A stretch of DNA of 64,000 bases from Talpa occidentalis (Eukaryota; Chordata; Mammalia; Eulipotyphla; Talpidae). Within the stretch, counting starts at the first letter, position 1; each line of letters begins with the position of its first letter. Below are positions 44,667-56,299 of the stretch, one piece after another. The notes under the pieces were generated by a model. That model searched no databases, was not told the DNA's origin, and saw only the letters and a list, made by a program, of their open reading frames with translations. A program made the translations under genes and the position numbers. The stretch lies in contig NW_023604861.1 of assembly GCF_014898055.3 (NCBI RefSeq), positions 77,388,292 through 77,452,291 of the forward strand, in the 5' to 3' direction.

Positions 44667-44952
44667 AAATGATTTATTTATTTATGCATACAAGAGCTGG
44701 GGTACAGGCCAGAGGGGGTGGTGTGTGTGTGTGTATGTGTGTGTGAGAGAGAGGGTTCACCAGAGACAGAGTGGGGAACAGAACAGGCAGATTGACCGAA
44801 GTACACTGCTGAGGGAAGCAGCGGGCGAGCCAGGAGAGGTCTGCTGCACCATGTGGGTCACTTCCCTGCCTGGGGATCGAACTCTTGCTGCAGTAGCTGC
44901 GGATAGCTTCAAAGTGCTGTGTTTTAACCCCTTGCACCACCAGGGAGGCTCC
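44667..44952 (-). mobile_element. tRNA-derived T+ SINE with internal (GT)n expansion
   Basis: Minus-strand copy. TSD AAGGGATTTTTTT at 44654-44666 and 44953-44965 is perfect. A (GT)n tract (about 44720-44745) sits inside the body, where other copies have only a short run of G. Confidence 0.92.
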
Positions 44953-45094
44953 AAGGGATTTTTTTTAAAAATGTGATAAAACTATATCCTGATGAGTGAT
45001 GGTTGCGCAATTCTATACATTAGCCAAAACTCATAGACCTATACACCAAGAGAATGAATTTTGCTACAGATAAATTTAAAATATAATTTATATT

Positions 45095-45815
45095 GTCATG
45101 AAAACATCAAATGATATAGAAATATGAATTGGAAGAAGTGTGAGAGTCCTTTACACAAACAGAAGACAGACCCGAGGTTGCTCCCCAGAGCTAACCATCC
45201 TGAACAGTTTACTGGGCATCCTCTCAGACTATTTCCTATGAACACACATGAACTTACACAGAGCTAGTAGTGTTCCAGAAGCGGGATTATCTCACACATA
45301 AGGTTTTGTGACTGCTTTTTTTGTGCAGTGCTGTGAGGGTCTCAGAGAAATAAAGTTTAACACCACCAGACAGGTGTGGCTATCGGTCCACTTTCCAGGT
45401 TACCCAGATGAGGAAGCTATCCCCACACCATGGCGTAAAATTGGGAAAACTGGTCTGGGTCTAAGCCAAATCAGGACACTCTTAAGGAAAAGTTACAATT
45501 TAGTATCCATCTCTCCCTTTTATTAGAGTCTCCCTCAGAATGAGAGTTGGCCTGGTGACCAGCTCCTATGATGCAGGGAGGGGCCATGAATATTTCCTGG
45601 ACTGGGGCTGTGGAGTCTATTTGGGGAAGCCTCAGCAGCCACAGGGGGGCTGGCAGGTCAGGCTAGGTAGAGCCAGTGTCAGTTTTCCAAGGTAAAAAGA
45701 ACATTTTTAGTGACACAGTAGGATGTTTGAAATCTGTTCTGAGAACCTAGGATGCTCCCTTTGTCTTGACACAGAGCCTGGGTCATGTTCTTGTCGCTGG
45801 AGTGGGCGCTGAGGC
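45095..45815. other. No gene recognised
   Basis: Intergenic; the frame at 45308-45526 is unassigned. Confidence 0.35.
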
Positions 45816-45819
45816 ACAG

Positions 45820-45960
45820 ACAGCTCTGGAGTGGGGCCCACTGGGCTGGAATCAACTTTTAGCTTGACCTGCTGGGTGACCTTGGGCAAACCACATGACC
45901 TCCCCTGCTGGGTTCACAGCCTTGTTGAGAGGTTAATAACTTTATGCAAATGCCTGGAAA
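45820..45960 (+). repeat. MIR SINE relic
   Basis: 'ctgctgggtgaccttgggca', 'aaccacatgacctcccctgc', 'aggttaataactttatgcaa' follow MIR order. Confidence 0.65.
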
Positions 45961-45964
45961 TCTG

Positions 45965-46900
45965 TACAATCGATCATTTTCCTCTGTCCTATTTGAACCC
46001 TGGTCCTTTCTTCCTGTGGAAATCATTGACCTCAGATCTTAGAAAGATTAGGTCCCTCTCTTGGGGGGCTTTCCTAGTGGCTACCAGCTGGATTTTGGCA
46101 ACAGCCTCCTCCTCCTCACCTTGCAGATGCAGTTGGGTCCCCTCACAACTGTTTCCAGTTCAGCACCCACCAACAACTGAAACTTGCTGTGAGATCTTGG
46201 CTGGCAGGGCCTAAATTGATTTTGTCCTCCAAGTCTTTCAAGTGGCCGCTGGCTCTGCAATCTCCCAGTAATCCCCAGTTACAAAATCAGGTGGCTTTCC
46301 TGAATGACTGCCGAAGACTCAATTCCATCTAGAAAGAATCTCAGACCTGACCCACTCAGCTTTGTGTTTCTCTTAAAAGCCCAAGGTTTCAGGGCTCAGC
46401 AACTTTCACAGGGTGATTTAACATGGATAATGACTCAGAGCCTTGGTCAAAGACTTGTTCCTCATTTTTCCCTTTTCTTCAACCCTCGGTTAACAAATAT
46501 TGATCATGTTCCACTGTGTGATATAGGGAACAAAACCATAAGCAGGGCTCTCCAGGTCTTTCATGGTCTTGTTAGCTAGGTCAGGGCTAAACAAGGAAAG
46601 ACACACTTAGCTGAGGCTCTTTTATCTGGTATTTGAGCCAGATCAATTCTTCCAGCCTCAAACACCATTTAACGCTTCTAACTAAATTGTTTGCTAGTCC
46701 TCATGGTCCAGTGAGGGCTCAGCATAGCAGGAGTTTCTGGAAAGAAACCCTAGTGGTTCTGGGATGGTTCCTGCGTTTCTCTTGAGTCCATCATCTCAGA
46801 GTTCAGAATGGAACATACTGAGGTAAGACAGGTGGCCAGGTGGGGCCTGAGACTGGGTGAGTTGCTGGGGCTGAGGGGTTCAGCAAGGCTGGCCAGAGGA
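45965..46900. other. No gene recognised
   Basis: Intergenic; nothing assigned. Confidence 0.35.
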
Positions 46901-46920
46901 CTTTAAAAGGTAGAGCTGCT

Positions 46921-47042
46921 AGGGCCTCCCCTGGTGGCACAGCGGTTGAGCACCGGGCTGCGAGGCTGCCCACAGCCTCTGCAGTGCTGGTTTTTTCCCT
47001 GGCAGCCAGCCAGGGGCCCACAAAAAAAAAAAAAAAAAAAAA
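46921..47042 (+). mobile_element. Short SINE, tRNA head only, direct poly(A)
   Basis: The head runs GGGCCTCCCCTGGTGGCACA to 'caggggcccac' and then about 25 A; the usual SINE body is missing. The perfect 16-bp TSD AAAAGGTAGAGCTGCT (46905-46920, 47043-47058) proves a complete insertion. Confidence 0.93.
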
Positions 47043-47159
47043 AAAAGGTAGAGCTGCTGGGCTGAGTTTGAAGCTTTTCAGGCCTGTGGTTAGGGCTCTC
47101 CTGGCTGGCTTCCTGACTGTGGCTCCTTCCTGGACCCCAGCCTCAGCTGAGTGGACCCT

Positions 47160-47360
47160 AGCTGGGATAGAAAGAATGTTTGTCGCCTGGCTGCAAGCAG
47201 TCAATAAATTTTCTTTTCCCACACTTTCCCCATTCTCCCGTTTCCTCACTCCCTGTGTAAATTGCCCTTTTCACTTCTCTCAAGTGTCTTTATTTGTGTT
47301 GTGTCCTACATTCTGAGGTGCACAGGTGAGGACCCACCAACCAGGTCACCCTGTCCCCCC
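47160..47360 (+). repeat. Possible LTR relic
   Basis: A poly(A) signal AATAAA (about 47203) followed by pyrimidine-rich text and 'cacaggtgaggacccaccaa'. The GTGAGGACCCAC box also occurs in the 1.3-kb LTR near its 3' end. Ends and TSD are not visible. Confidence 0.35.
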
Positions 47361-47624
47361 AGGTTTCAGGTTCTCATTGACATAAGAGGTTCTCATAGAC
47401 CCGAGATCCCCACCTATCACACCCGCTTTCCCAGAAATGCTGTTGGGATTCACAGGGGAAAAAAGCTTTGTACCTTACAAGCAAATAGTTATTATACAAT
47501 CCAAGTAGATATTTTGAAAGCAGGTGGAGTCACAGTAACCTAAGTAAAATATTCTCTAGAAAAGAGATTCTTGGACAAACAGGGCAAATCTCAATAATCA
47601 AGGCAAAATGAGTATCTGAAAGAG

Positions 47625-48516
47625 TTCAGAGATACATTATAAATTTAATTTTAAAAGGGGGTCATAATCATTAGAAGATTGCAAATTGAAACAATATACC
47701 ACACCTAGTACATGGACAAAAACCCTGATACTGATATCAGATGCGATGAGGCATGGGAACAACAGAAACTCTTTCACTACTCTTGGGAATGCAAAATGGT
47801 ACAACTGCTTTGGAAGCCAGTTTAGCAGTTTCTTATAAAATTAACCACACTCTTAACATATAATCCACAATCGTGTTTCTTGTTACCCGAATAAATTGGA
47901 AATTTATGGCTACACAAAAACTTGCACCTACTTGTTCATAGCCAATTTGTTTATAATTGCCAAAAGTGGGAAGCAACCAAGATGCCCTCAGGAAATGGTG
48001 AAATAAGCTATGGTATATGCAGACAATGGGATATTATTCAGCTCTACAGTTGTGTCTGCCAAACCATGAGAAGACATGAGGGAAACTTAAAGTCATGTTA
48101 TTAAGTGAAAGAAGCCAATCTGAAAACAGCACATACTGTATGATTCCAACTATGTGACATTCTGGAAAAGGCAAAACAATGGAGCCAATAGAGAGATTAG
48201 TGCTTGCCAGGCATTGAAGGGAGGGAGCACAGATTTTCAGTGCAGTGGAACCATTGTGCGTGACACTACACTGGTGGCTATATGTCATTATCCATTTGTC
48301 AAAACCCATGGAATGCACAACACCAAGAGTGAACCTTAATGTAAACTGTGGACTTCTGGTGATTATGTGTTAATATTGGTTCATTGATTGTAACAAATGT
48401 ACCACTCTGGAGGAGTATAATGGTAGTGGGGAGACTGCATATGTATAAGGACAGGGACACACAAAACTCTTTATACCATCACCTCAACTTTGCTGTAAAA
48501 CCTAAAAAAATAATCT
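47625..48516 (+). mobile_element. Old L1M 3' copy
   Basis: 'gattgcaaattgaaacaata', 'gggaatgcaaaatggtacaa', 'tgggatattattcagctcta', 'ttaagtgaaagaagccaatc', 'tggttcattgattgtaacaa' trace the L1 ORF2 3' end and UTR. Non-coding. Confidence 0.85.
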
Positions 48517-48529
48517 ATTAGAAAGGGGG

Positions 48530-48761
48530 TGGGGACTCCCTGGTGACGCAAGGGGCACTATGAGACTATTATAGCCACTGCAACATGAGTTCGATCCCCA
48601 GCCAGGGAGGTGATACACATGCCACAGCAGACCTCTCCTGTCTCACCCGCTGCTCCACTCAACAGTGTATTTCAGTCCACTTGCCTGTTCTGCTCCCTGC
48701 TTTGTCTATGGTGAATCCTCTCACTACCCCACACCTCTGGTCTACACCCCAGCTCACAAAA
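48530..48761 (+). mobile_element. T+ SINE, older subtype, decayed tail
   Basis: It starts 'ggggactccctggtgacgca', with internal deletions, and retains 'gagttcgatccccagccagg'. The AATAAA tail is lost. TSD ATTAGAAAGGGGG (48517-48529) versus ATTAAAAAGGGGG (48762-48774). Confidence 0.88.
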
Positions 48762-48939
48762 ATTAAAAAGGGGGCATCATTCAGAGTTTTAAACTTTTTG
48801 AATATCTGATGTAAAGTTCTTATTTAATTAAGGGACTTACTTATTTCCATAATCACCATGTTTTAAAATAATATTTTGATTCCTGCATAAAATATGGATA
48901 AATATACATGATTCATTTAATTATTATCATGTTTTGGAT

Positions 48940-49600
48940 ATAGTTTATTTTCTCTGTGTGTGTTACTATTATAAATAATGCTTCATAAATAAGAAACAAT
49001 GTAAATATTCTTTGATGGATAAGTGGATATAGAAAATGTGTGTGTGTACATACAGGCATATATATATATATATATACACACACACATACATACATACACA
49101 TGCAATGGAATATCATATAGTCATAAAAAAACGAAAGCTTGCCATTTGTGACAGCATGGATGGATCTCAAGGGCATGATGCTAAATGAAATAAGTTAGAT
49201 TAAGACAGATAGCATATGATCTCATTTATATGTGGAATCTAAAAAAACAACTTTAAAAATCAGTTTCCTAGATAGAGAACAGATTGGTGGTTGCCAGAGG
49301 TGAGGGGTGGTGTGGGAGATGGGTAAAACGGGTGATGGGAGTCAGAGGTATGAGCTTCTATTCATAAAATAAGTGATGATTATAATTAATATTATATTGC
49401 ATATTTGAAAGTTGCTAAGGGAGTAGATCTTAAAAGTTCTCATGACAAGAAAAAATATATTGTAACTATGTATTATGACAGGTGTTAGCTAGACTTATTG
49501 TCATCATTTCCCAATGTACACAAATATTGAATCATCATTGTTTACACCTGAAACTAATATAATATGATATGTCAATTATACCTCAATAAAAATAATATTT
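48940..49600 (+). mobile_element. Old L1M 3' end with embedded microsatellite
   Basis: 'gatggataagtggatataga', 'caatggaatatcatatagtc', 'gctaaatgaaataagttaga', 'gattggtggttgccagaggt', 'tcaattatacctcaataaaa' trace an L1M 3' end. A (TA)n/(CA)n/(CATA)n tract lies at 49058-49098. Confidence 0.85.
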
Positions 49601-49604
49601 TATT

Positions 49605-49795
49605 AAGAGCTAATACTACTCACTAGATGATTGGCACTCTTATAAGCACTCTGTGAGTATCAACAAATATTTCATCCAGAAAAGGGGCCTAAAACATTTT
49701 ACAATGTCATTGTCTATAATGGGAAACTGAGGCCCCGAGAGGTCAAGTGGCAGAGTCAGGATTTGAACTGTACAGTTTGGCACTTTTGCTCATAT
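49605..49795 (-). repeat. MIR SINE relic
   Basis: 'ataatgggaaactgaggccc', 'cgagaggtcaagtggcagag', 'tcaggatttgaactgtacag' match the reverse of MIR. Confidence 0.75.
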
Positions 49796-49799
49796 CGGC

Positions 49800-50915
49800 G
49801 TGCAAGGTTTATATATGCATTGCTGATTGTTTCTTCTATTTGGAAGAGGGATTTTCAGATGAAAAAAATCATGCACATTCTTCTAGCAGCACTAAGCTGC
49901 GTGTCCAACCTTGTCTCTGGAGAGGGGTGGGATTCACGCTTTTTCTCAGATTCAAAGGGATGGTGGCCCCAGCACAGCCTACATTGAATATTGTATTTGT
50001 TCATATTTTCTAATCCAATACATTAAAAAATGTAACTTCATTATTGCTTGAATTCTCATTTCTTTGATTTCTAGTGCACCAAAGCATTTTTCTTAGGTTT
50101 ACCAGTCATCTATATTTGTTGGTTTTCAGCAAATTGTCTGATGTGTCTTCTGTTAATTAGGAAGTTAATCTTTTTCTTGGGAGTTGACTAATTGTTTACA
50201 CATTAGGACTAGGAAACCTTAGCCCGCATATTTATTACAACTATTTTTCTCAGTTTGTGAACAGTTTCATTTCATTTAAGACATTGTTTCATGTTCAGTT
50301 ATTTTTCATTTTTGTGTGGTAAATCTGTTTCTCCCTCCTCTTCCCCTTCTGCTGCATTTATTCCATCAGTAGTTGGAAAGTACTGGGTCAAAGCAAAACA
50401 GTTTCCCCCTGGGGTGGGGGCTGGGAGGACAGGTGTGATCCCTTCTTCGTTTTCTGGATCTACAGGGCCTCCAAAACTCCAGGCTAAATTAACACACAGG
50501 CTCCTCCAGAAGTTTGTGTGGCAATCCACTTTCTGGCTAGACTGGCATCCTTGTAAGCCAGGTGTTTGGGAACTGCCTACCTTCTGGAAGGGTTTTAACA
50601 CCTATAGTTGAAACAGGCATTCTTTTGAGAAAAGAGGACCTGGAGCGGCATGGAGGTCAACTACTGCCCCAGTCACAAAAGAAGCTAGGATGGCCTGACC
50701 TGAGCAGGGGGCTTTACCTCCCACCAAATGATCTTTGCCTTCCATTCATATTGGATGAGTTCCCAGGCCCAGGAAGGGAGCACAGAGGCTGGACCACCAA
50801 AAATTCAACAAATCTTGCTTAGAGCTAGAGGCTGGTCAGTGGGTCTCTACGGCTGTGCTCACTGACCAGAGGTGGAAGGCATTCAAGGGACTATGGAGCT
50901 CACCCCAGAGGACGC
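49800..50915. other. No gene recognised
   Basis: Frames near 50291-50611 are open on both strands without any recognisable domain. Confidence 0.35.
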
Positions 50916-50921
50916 TTTACA

Positions 50922-51125
50922 CCACTGATTCCCAGTCAGGGACAGTTTGGGCAATGTCTGGAGATATTTGGGGTTGTCACAACTCAGGGCAGGGGTGCTA
51001 GTGGCATCTAGTGGGTAGAGGCCGGGGACACTGGGGAACAACCTGCCATACATAGGACAGCCCCTCCCTCAACAAAGAAGTCTTTCAGCCAAAATGTCAA
51101 CAGTGCTGAGGTTGAGAAGCTGCTG
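50922..51125 (+). mobile_element. MER20-type hAT-Charlie element
   Basis: Near full length. 'ggcaatgtctggagatattt', 'ggggttgtcacaactcaggg', 'gtggcatctagtgggtagag', 'ccatacataggacagcccct', 'gccaaaatgtcaacagtgct' and 'gaggttgagaagctgctg' follow the MER20 consensus as I remember it. It is non-autonomous, with no coding. Confidence 0.8.
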
Positions 51126-51129
51126 TTTT

Positions 51130-51655
51130 CAGAAGTCATGTCAGCTCACCAGACATCTCTGCCCCCACAGGACAAGAACCCAGACCAGGAACCAGAATTT
51201 AAGGCCAGTCTCCCACATCTGGGGCAGGAGAAGTGAGCCTTGTTTATAAGGGCACGGTAGGACCCCATCCTAAGTGGCTGGAGCCCCTGGGAAATTATGT
51301 TAATTGACTAGGGAAGGAGGCTGGACAGGCATTTGCTTGCTAACTTCACTACTGTACAGGAAGCTGGGACAGGCAAATGCTAGAAATGGGACAGGCTGGC
51401 GGACGAGGTTGGGGTTTGCTGGGATCAAAGGTGGGGTCCCATGACTTCAGCTCTGGGGAAGAGGGAAAAGGGAAAGGCCCCAGGGAGGACCCCCGGTTTC
51501 CAATCAGACCTTAAACCAACCACAATTCGGCCCTTGAGTCTGGTCTCAGTGGGACTGGACTCTCTTTAAACACATGCTGGGGATCAAATCAAGACCTCCA
51601 GGAGGGAGCGGAGTCTGTATAATTGGGTAGTAAGACAAGTACTTATTAGCTTTCC
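51130..51655. other. No gene recognised
   Basis: Intergenic; nothing assigned. Confidence 0.35.
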
Positions 51656-51659
51656 TAAC

Positions 51660-51910
51660 TCGAAGGCGTAAATTAAAGCTACGCCGAATCGCGGTTGGCA
51701 TTGAGACCTTGTTTAAAATTGTGGAGAGTGGGTTAGATCCCGGAATCCGGAGTGGCAGAGGCTGGGCCCCTGGAGGCGTCCGGAGCAAAGAGGCGGATCC
51801 GGGAGAAGCCCGCGGGAGCTCTGCGGAGAGTTCTCTGCGCCTCGTGACGGGCAGGGCGCCCTGGAATGGGGTCGCCGGGAGAGATGGGCCGGCCCCTTCG
51901 GTGGGGTAGG
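51660..51910. promoter_or_regulatory. Small CpG-rich block
   Basis: CpG density is well above its flanks, and it contains the palindrome CAGGGCGCCCTG (about 51851). No TATA box or exon is evident. It could be a minor promoter or an enhancer. Confidence 0.45.
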
Positions 51911-52051
51911 TGGGGGGCAGGGAGGGAAAGTGTGGAGATTTGTGATGTCTATTTCTTTTCTCCAAGCTCCCTCGGATTCTGATAGGTACCCAGATGGTTT
52001 CATTTTCACGACATACCTTGTATTTATAAACTATTTTTTTTTTTTTTTCAA

Positions 52052-52205
52052 AACACTTTCAGGGTTCTTAGTATCCTTTAGCGTCTCAGCAGCCCTGGCA
52101 GGTGGGTGTTAGCATTCCCGTTTGGTGGGCAAGGAAACTGAGGCACGGAGAGGCCAGGTGTCCCACTGGCCACAGGACCGGCTGGTGACCGCACTCCCAG
52201 CAGGG
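52052..52205 (-). repeat. MIR SINE relic
   Basis: 'ggcaaggaaactgaggcacg', 'gagaggccaggtgtcccact' and 'tggtgaccgcactcccagc' follow the reverse MIR. Confidence 0.65.
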
Positions 52206-52209
52206 AGGG

Positions 52210-52980
52210 CTCCCCGCTCCCCTTCCTTAGGAAGCACTGAGGTCAGTTCCAAGTTGTTTATTCTCCTCAGGCACATCTTTTGTTATTCTACTTCACACTC
52301 CCCTCTGCCTGGCACTCTCCCTCCCGGATTTGACACACTTCCTTTTGGGGAAAACAGCCTCTTAGCAAGCAGATCTACTTACAATTTGTCTCACGTGGCC
52401 AGGAGCTCCTCGCAGTTGCTGTGGAAGCGGGGGTGACTAAAGCTGGAGCTGACCTGCTATGCCAAGTCCTCTCTGCAGCACCCCACCTGGTGTGGGGGGA
52501 ACCCCCAGGACTTGGCTTCCACCTAAGGACTCACAGACTCTCCTAAGCCTCATTTTACTGAATCTATGCTAATTGCTACTGTGAACATCTGTTTGCTTCA
52601 TGTCTTTCTTTCTGAGATATGTTTCTTTTAATCCTAGGTTTATTGTTAAAGTGATGTGTCCTTACTGTTTGAAATGATTAATAGTCCATCTGAGACTGTT
52701 CAAAGGCAAATATATTAACATTGGAAACTATTTCTATATCTTTTAAGGATTTATTATTCTGGATATAACTATAAAATAACAACTACAAGAAATATGTTCC
52801 ATAACGTAGTTGTACATTTATTCCCAGTCGTAATTAATCTTAGAGTCAGATCTCTTTACGTTATTTCACTATTTGGGGGTGTTTAAGCCACAATATTTCA
52901 CATCCAAAGTCAGCTAGGTTCCCTTTTTTGCAACTGGTGTTCCTAAAAGCTGAGACTCTTTATCTGCAAAAGTTATTTTT
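52210..52980. other. No gene recognised
   Basis: Intergenic; A/T-rich from 52.55 kb. Confidence 0.35.
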
Positions 52981-52984
52981 AACA

Positions 52985-53815
52985 GCTGCATTGAAGAATA
53001 AGTGACACGCATTAAACCACATATAGTTAAAGTGTGCAGTTAGTTTTGACATAAATACCCACACAACCATGCGCACAATATCCATCACCTCCAAGAGTTT
53101 TTTCAAGGCCATTTGTAATTTCTCACTGCTGCTTCTCTCTATCTCCCTCCTCATTCCCCAAGCAACAACTGATTTGCTTCTGTCATAAATTAGTTTTGCA
53201 TTCTCTAGAATTTTATATAAATGGAATCGTATGGTATTGCACTCCTTTTTTCTGACTTTTTTTCACTCAACATAATGACCTTGTGAATTATCCATGCTAT
53301 TGTGTTGTATCAACAGTTCATTGCTTTTCAATAGTCCATTGCTGAGGACTCTATACATGGATGGATATATCTCAGTTTGTTTGTCCTTCTGTTTCCCCAG
53401 CAGCAGTCATTTGGGTTGTTTCCTGCTTTGGGATGTTATAGCTAACTAAAGCTGCTATGAATATCTGTGTATAAATTTTTGGCTAAATTTCTAGCAGTGC
53501 AGTGGATGGGTGTTTTAGTAGGTATGTATTTAACATTTTAAGAAATTGCCAGAAAATGAAAAAGAAAACTGCAAAACAGTTTTTCCAAACATTTTACACT
53601 CATACCAGCAATGAATGAAAGTTCTAGTTTCTTCACATTCTTGACCAAACTTGGTAAGGCTGGTTTTAAAATTTTCAGACATTTTCATAAGTGTGTACTC
53701 ATTTATCATTATAGTTTTAATTTGCATTCCCCTAGTGACTAATGATGTTGAGCATCTCTCATGAGCTTATTTGTATCATTCTTGAGGAATCGTCTGTTTA
53801 AACCTTTACAAAAAT
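52985..53815 (-). mobile_element. Old L1M fragment
   Basis: Plus-strand text reads 'aagtgtgcagttagttttga', 'atataaatggaatcgtatgg', 'catttgggttgtttcctgct', 'atttgcattcccctagtgac', the reverse of L1M. Non-coding. Confidence 0.82.
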
Positions 53816-53934
53816 AAAATTTTGCTCAGTGATCTGGTGTCCCCATGATTGACTTGTCCAAAATCATCTTGCTACTTGAGACATTGGTTCTGCCTCTCTG
53901 AGCCTGCAGTCCAAATCCCAGTATCAGGAAAATT

Positions 53935-54045
53935 GCGAGGTGCTTATTACATATAAGCCCTGTGCTAAGTGTGTTGTGTATGTTAATTTATTTCCTCATT
54001 ACTGGCCCCGGCTCAGAGTCAGTCTGGAGTTAAAGTAGGACTCAA
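53935..54045 (-). repeat. MIR SINE relic
   Basis: 'gaggtgcttattacatataa', 'gccctgtgctaagtgtgttg' and 'ttaatttatttcctcattac' match the reverse of MIR. Confidence 0.6.
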
Positions 54046-54049
54046 AGAA

Positions 54050-55420
54050 TGGGGTGGCTAAGTGGCAGAGGGGAATGTGAAGATGTCTCAATGGGCAGCA
54101 GTAGGAGTTCAGCTAAGACTTCTCTACAACATTTATGTAGAAAGGGAGTATATCTGGAATTGTCCCAAGTTTTGCCAAGTTCAGAGGCCCAAAAGGTTCG
54201 AGTTGGTGAAGTGATGGATGAAGTGGTCTTGGCTGGATAGAGAAGGAGGTGAAGACAGTGGGGAGAAAGAGAAACAATGAAGGTTTTAAAGATTTCCATG
54301 AGATCAGAGGACTCTGAAAGCACAAAAGAATGCTTACAATATGGATAATTGTTTTTAAAGTGGGATGTAGAAATTTGGGATTCAGAGGAGGTGAACTTCC
54401 TGGTGTTGGTGGGGTCCAGGGCCAAAGGAGGTTGGATGATAGAAATTGGGAAATAGCGTGCTGATTTGAGACTCAAAGAAATATTCATTTACTTTTATTT
54501 TCTTCCAGAGAAAAACACTAAGATTTAGATATATTTAAATTATTTTCTACTCTTTATTCGTGTTATTTTTACTCAATGAAATCTTTCAATCTTTTTCTTT
54601 ATGCCTTTGTGTAATGTTTTATGGTGATCGACCATCCAGTTTGCCTATGACTGTCGCACATTCAACACTTGACAATCACTAGTCCCAGGCAACCCAAGAC
54701 AGCTGGTCATGCAGAAGTCATGAACTCTCTCTTGCTTTGCTGATTACAAATAGCTGCCCAAACAGTTTTCTCATTCTCATCCATCTCTCCTCTCATATTG
54801 AAGACCCAGGTCTGAAAGTTCTGCTCCTTATTATCTGCAACACAAAAAACAAACCACACAGAGTGGCGGTTTGTTCCCACTACTTCTTTCAGGTACTCAA
54901 AATACTAGCTAAACTTACTTCAATATAATTTCCCAAACACCACCCTGCCCAACAGTATCGTATGTCAGGTCTTGGTTCAAGGATTTTTCCTTCCCTGAGC
55001 TGTCTCTCCCTCCCCAGCTGACCTACATACCAATTCTTCCTTCCAGACACTTCTTTGGTGCAACCTGGTCTAGCAAGGGCCCAAAGGCTGATGAAATGCC
55101 TTCAGACTTCAGAGTCTCAGTCTCTCCATGAGTCTTACAGATCTGACATCCCATAATTTTGTGACTCTCTCAATTGAAATAGTATTTTCTTGACTTGGCT
55201 ATAGTTCAGCAAAGAGCTCATGCAAAACCTGTCAAGTTCTTTTGGATCTATGGTCACTCTCGTCCAGAAAAACAAGTGGGTAGGAAGACTTTTTTTAAAA
55301 GAAGAAACAAAGAAGCCCAAAGAAATTAAGATGTGAAAATAGTACATTGTGAAAATTCTTAGTTCCATCTAATTACTGGTTGATTCCCTTTTGGTCAGCA
55401 AGTTATGATGTGGCCACCAC
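54050..55420. other. No gene recognised
   Basis: The minus frame at 54042-54488 (about 148 codons) is the longest outside CpG and SINE sequence. It is rich in S/P/L and shows no domain I recognise. Confidence 0.35.
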
Positions 55421-55424
55421 TTGC

Positions 55425-55590
55425 TGAGTGTTCGTGCTTGATGAGAAGAATTCTTCGCACATTATCTGCGCTAGTTTCTCCTGATGACCCCATTGTATAG
55501 ATGAAGAAAAACATGGTCTGAAAGGTTATGGAAGTTGCCCCAGGCCACACGTTATTGAACAGCTGCTTCTGGATTTGAACCTATGTTTGC
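55425..55590 (-). repeat. MIR SINE relic
   Basis: 'gaccccattgtatagatgaa', 'ggttatggaagttgccccag', 'tctggatttgaacctatgt' match the reverse of MIR. Confidence 0.7.
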
Positions 55591-55594
55591 TGGA

Positions 55595-56295
55595 CTTCAA
55601 TTTTTTGCCTTAAATCAAAATGCTGAATTGCCCAATTGTCAGAGTTCAAGCTTCAGGTTCATAGATTTTCAACCAGGACTCCTTTTCCAGAAGTTACTCT
55701 TTTTGGTGTGCAAGATCATGGATATTTTTAAAGGAAAATTCAAGTTTTTAACAAAATTTTACACTTGGAAAATGTATTATTATAACAAAAATACAGAAAA
55801 TAAAATTCAATAAACTGTTTTTGACCAATGGGGAGACACAGATAAGAGGAGCTTCTCAATATATCAGGAAGACACATTTTTTTTTTAAAGAAACACTCAT
55901 ATACACAATCATTGTCAGGTTTTATTTTAATCAGTGTCTCTTTTTTCCTTTAGTCTCTATTTTGGTGCTCAGGCCTAGGTGTGCTCTGCTACCCATTCAC
56001 AGGGATGTCAGGCTGAGCAGGAACACCATGCACGCCAATGCACGGCTGTTCTTCAGCAGGGAGGCACCAACGTGGCATGAGGCCTGGGGCACCTTCTCTT
56101 GTGCGGATAGAATCGTGAGTAATGTGCTTGTCTTCCAGCTCATGGGTCAGTGGCTGCCTGACTCCTGTTTTGCTGCTTCACTGACTTGTTTATTCACAGA
56201 CCTAGATTTTTTCTGTACAAAAAATGGAGACTTTATTCTGGTCTACTGCTGTGTGCTACCCATAAGTTCCACCTATTTCTGTCTGAGACCTCAGT
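55595..56295. other. No gene recognised
   Basis: The plus frame at 55821-56297 (about 158 codons) is hydrophobic and cysteine-rich, and I find no family for it. Confidence 0.3.
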
Positions 56296-56299
56296 GAAG

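Larger units (their letters stand above)
43395..45090 (+). mobile_element. Old L1M copy split by three SINEs
   Basis: L1 text resumes between the SINEs: 'gggaaatgcaaattaaaacc', 'aaggctgcagagctgctgga', 'ctactcctaggaattcacca', 'gaattccagtcagagaatgg', 'ttctatacattagccaaaac'. Three TSD-bounded SINEs interrupt it. No open reading frame remains. Confidence 0.8.

Noticed and set aside
54042..54488. Minus frame of 148 codons
   Set aside because: Longest frame outside repeats and islands, but low-complexity S/L/P content and no recognised domain.
55821..56297. Plus frame of 158 codons
   Set aside because: Hydrophobic and cysteine-rich without known family; no supporting gene structure.
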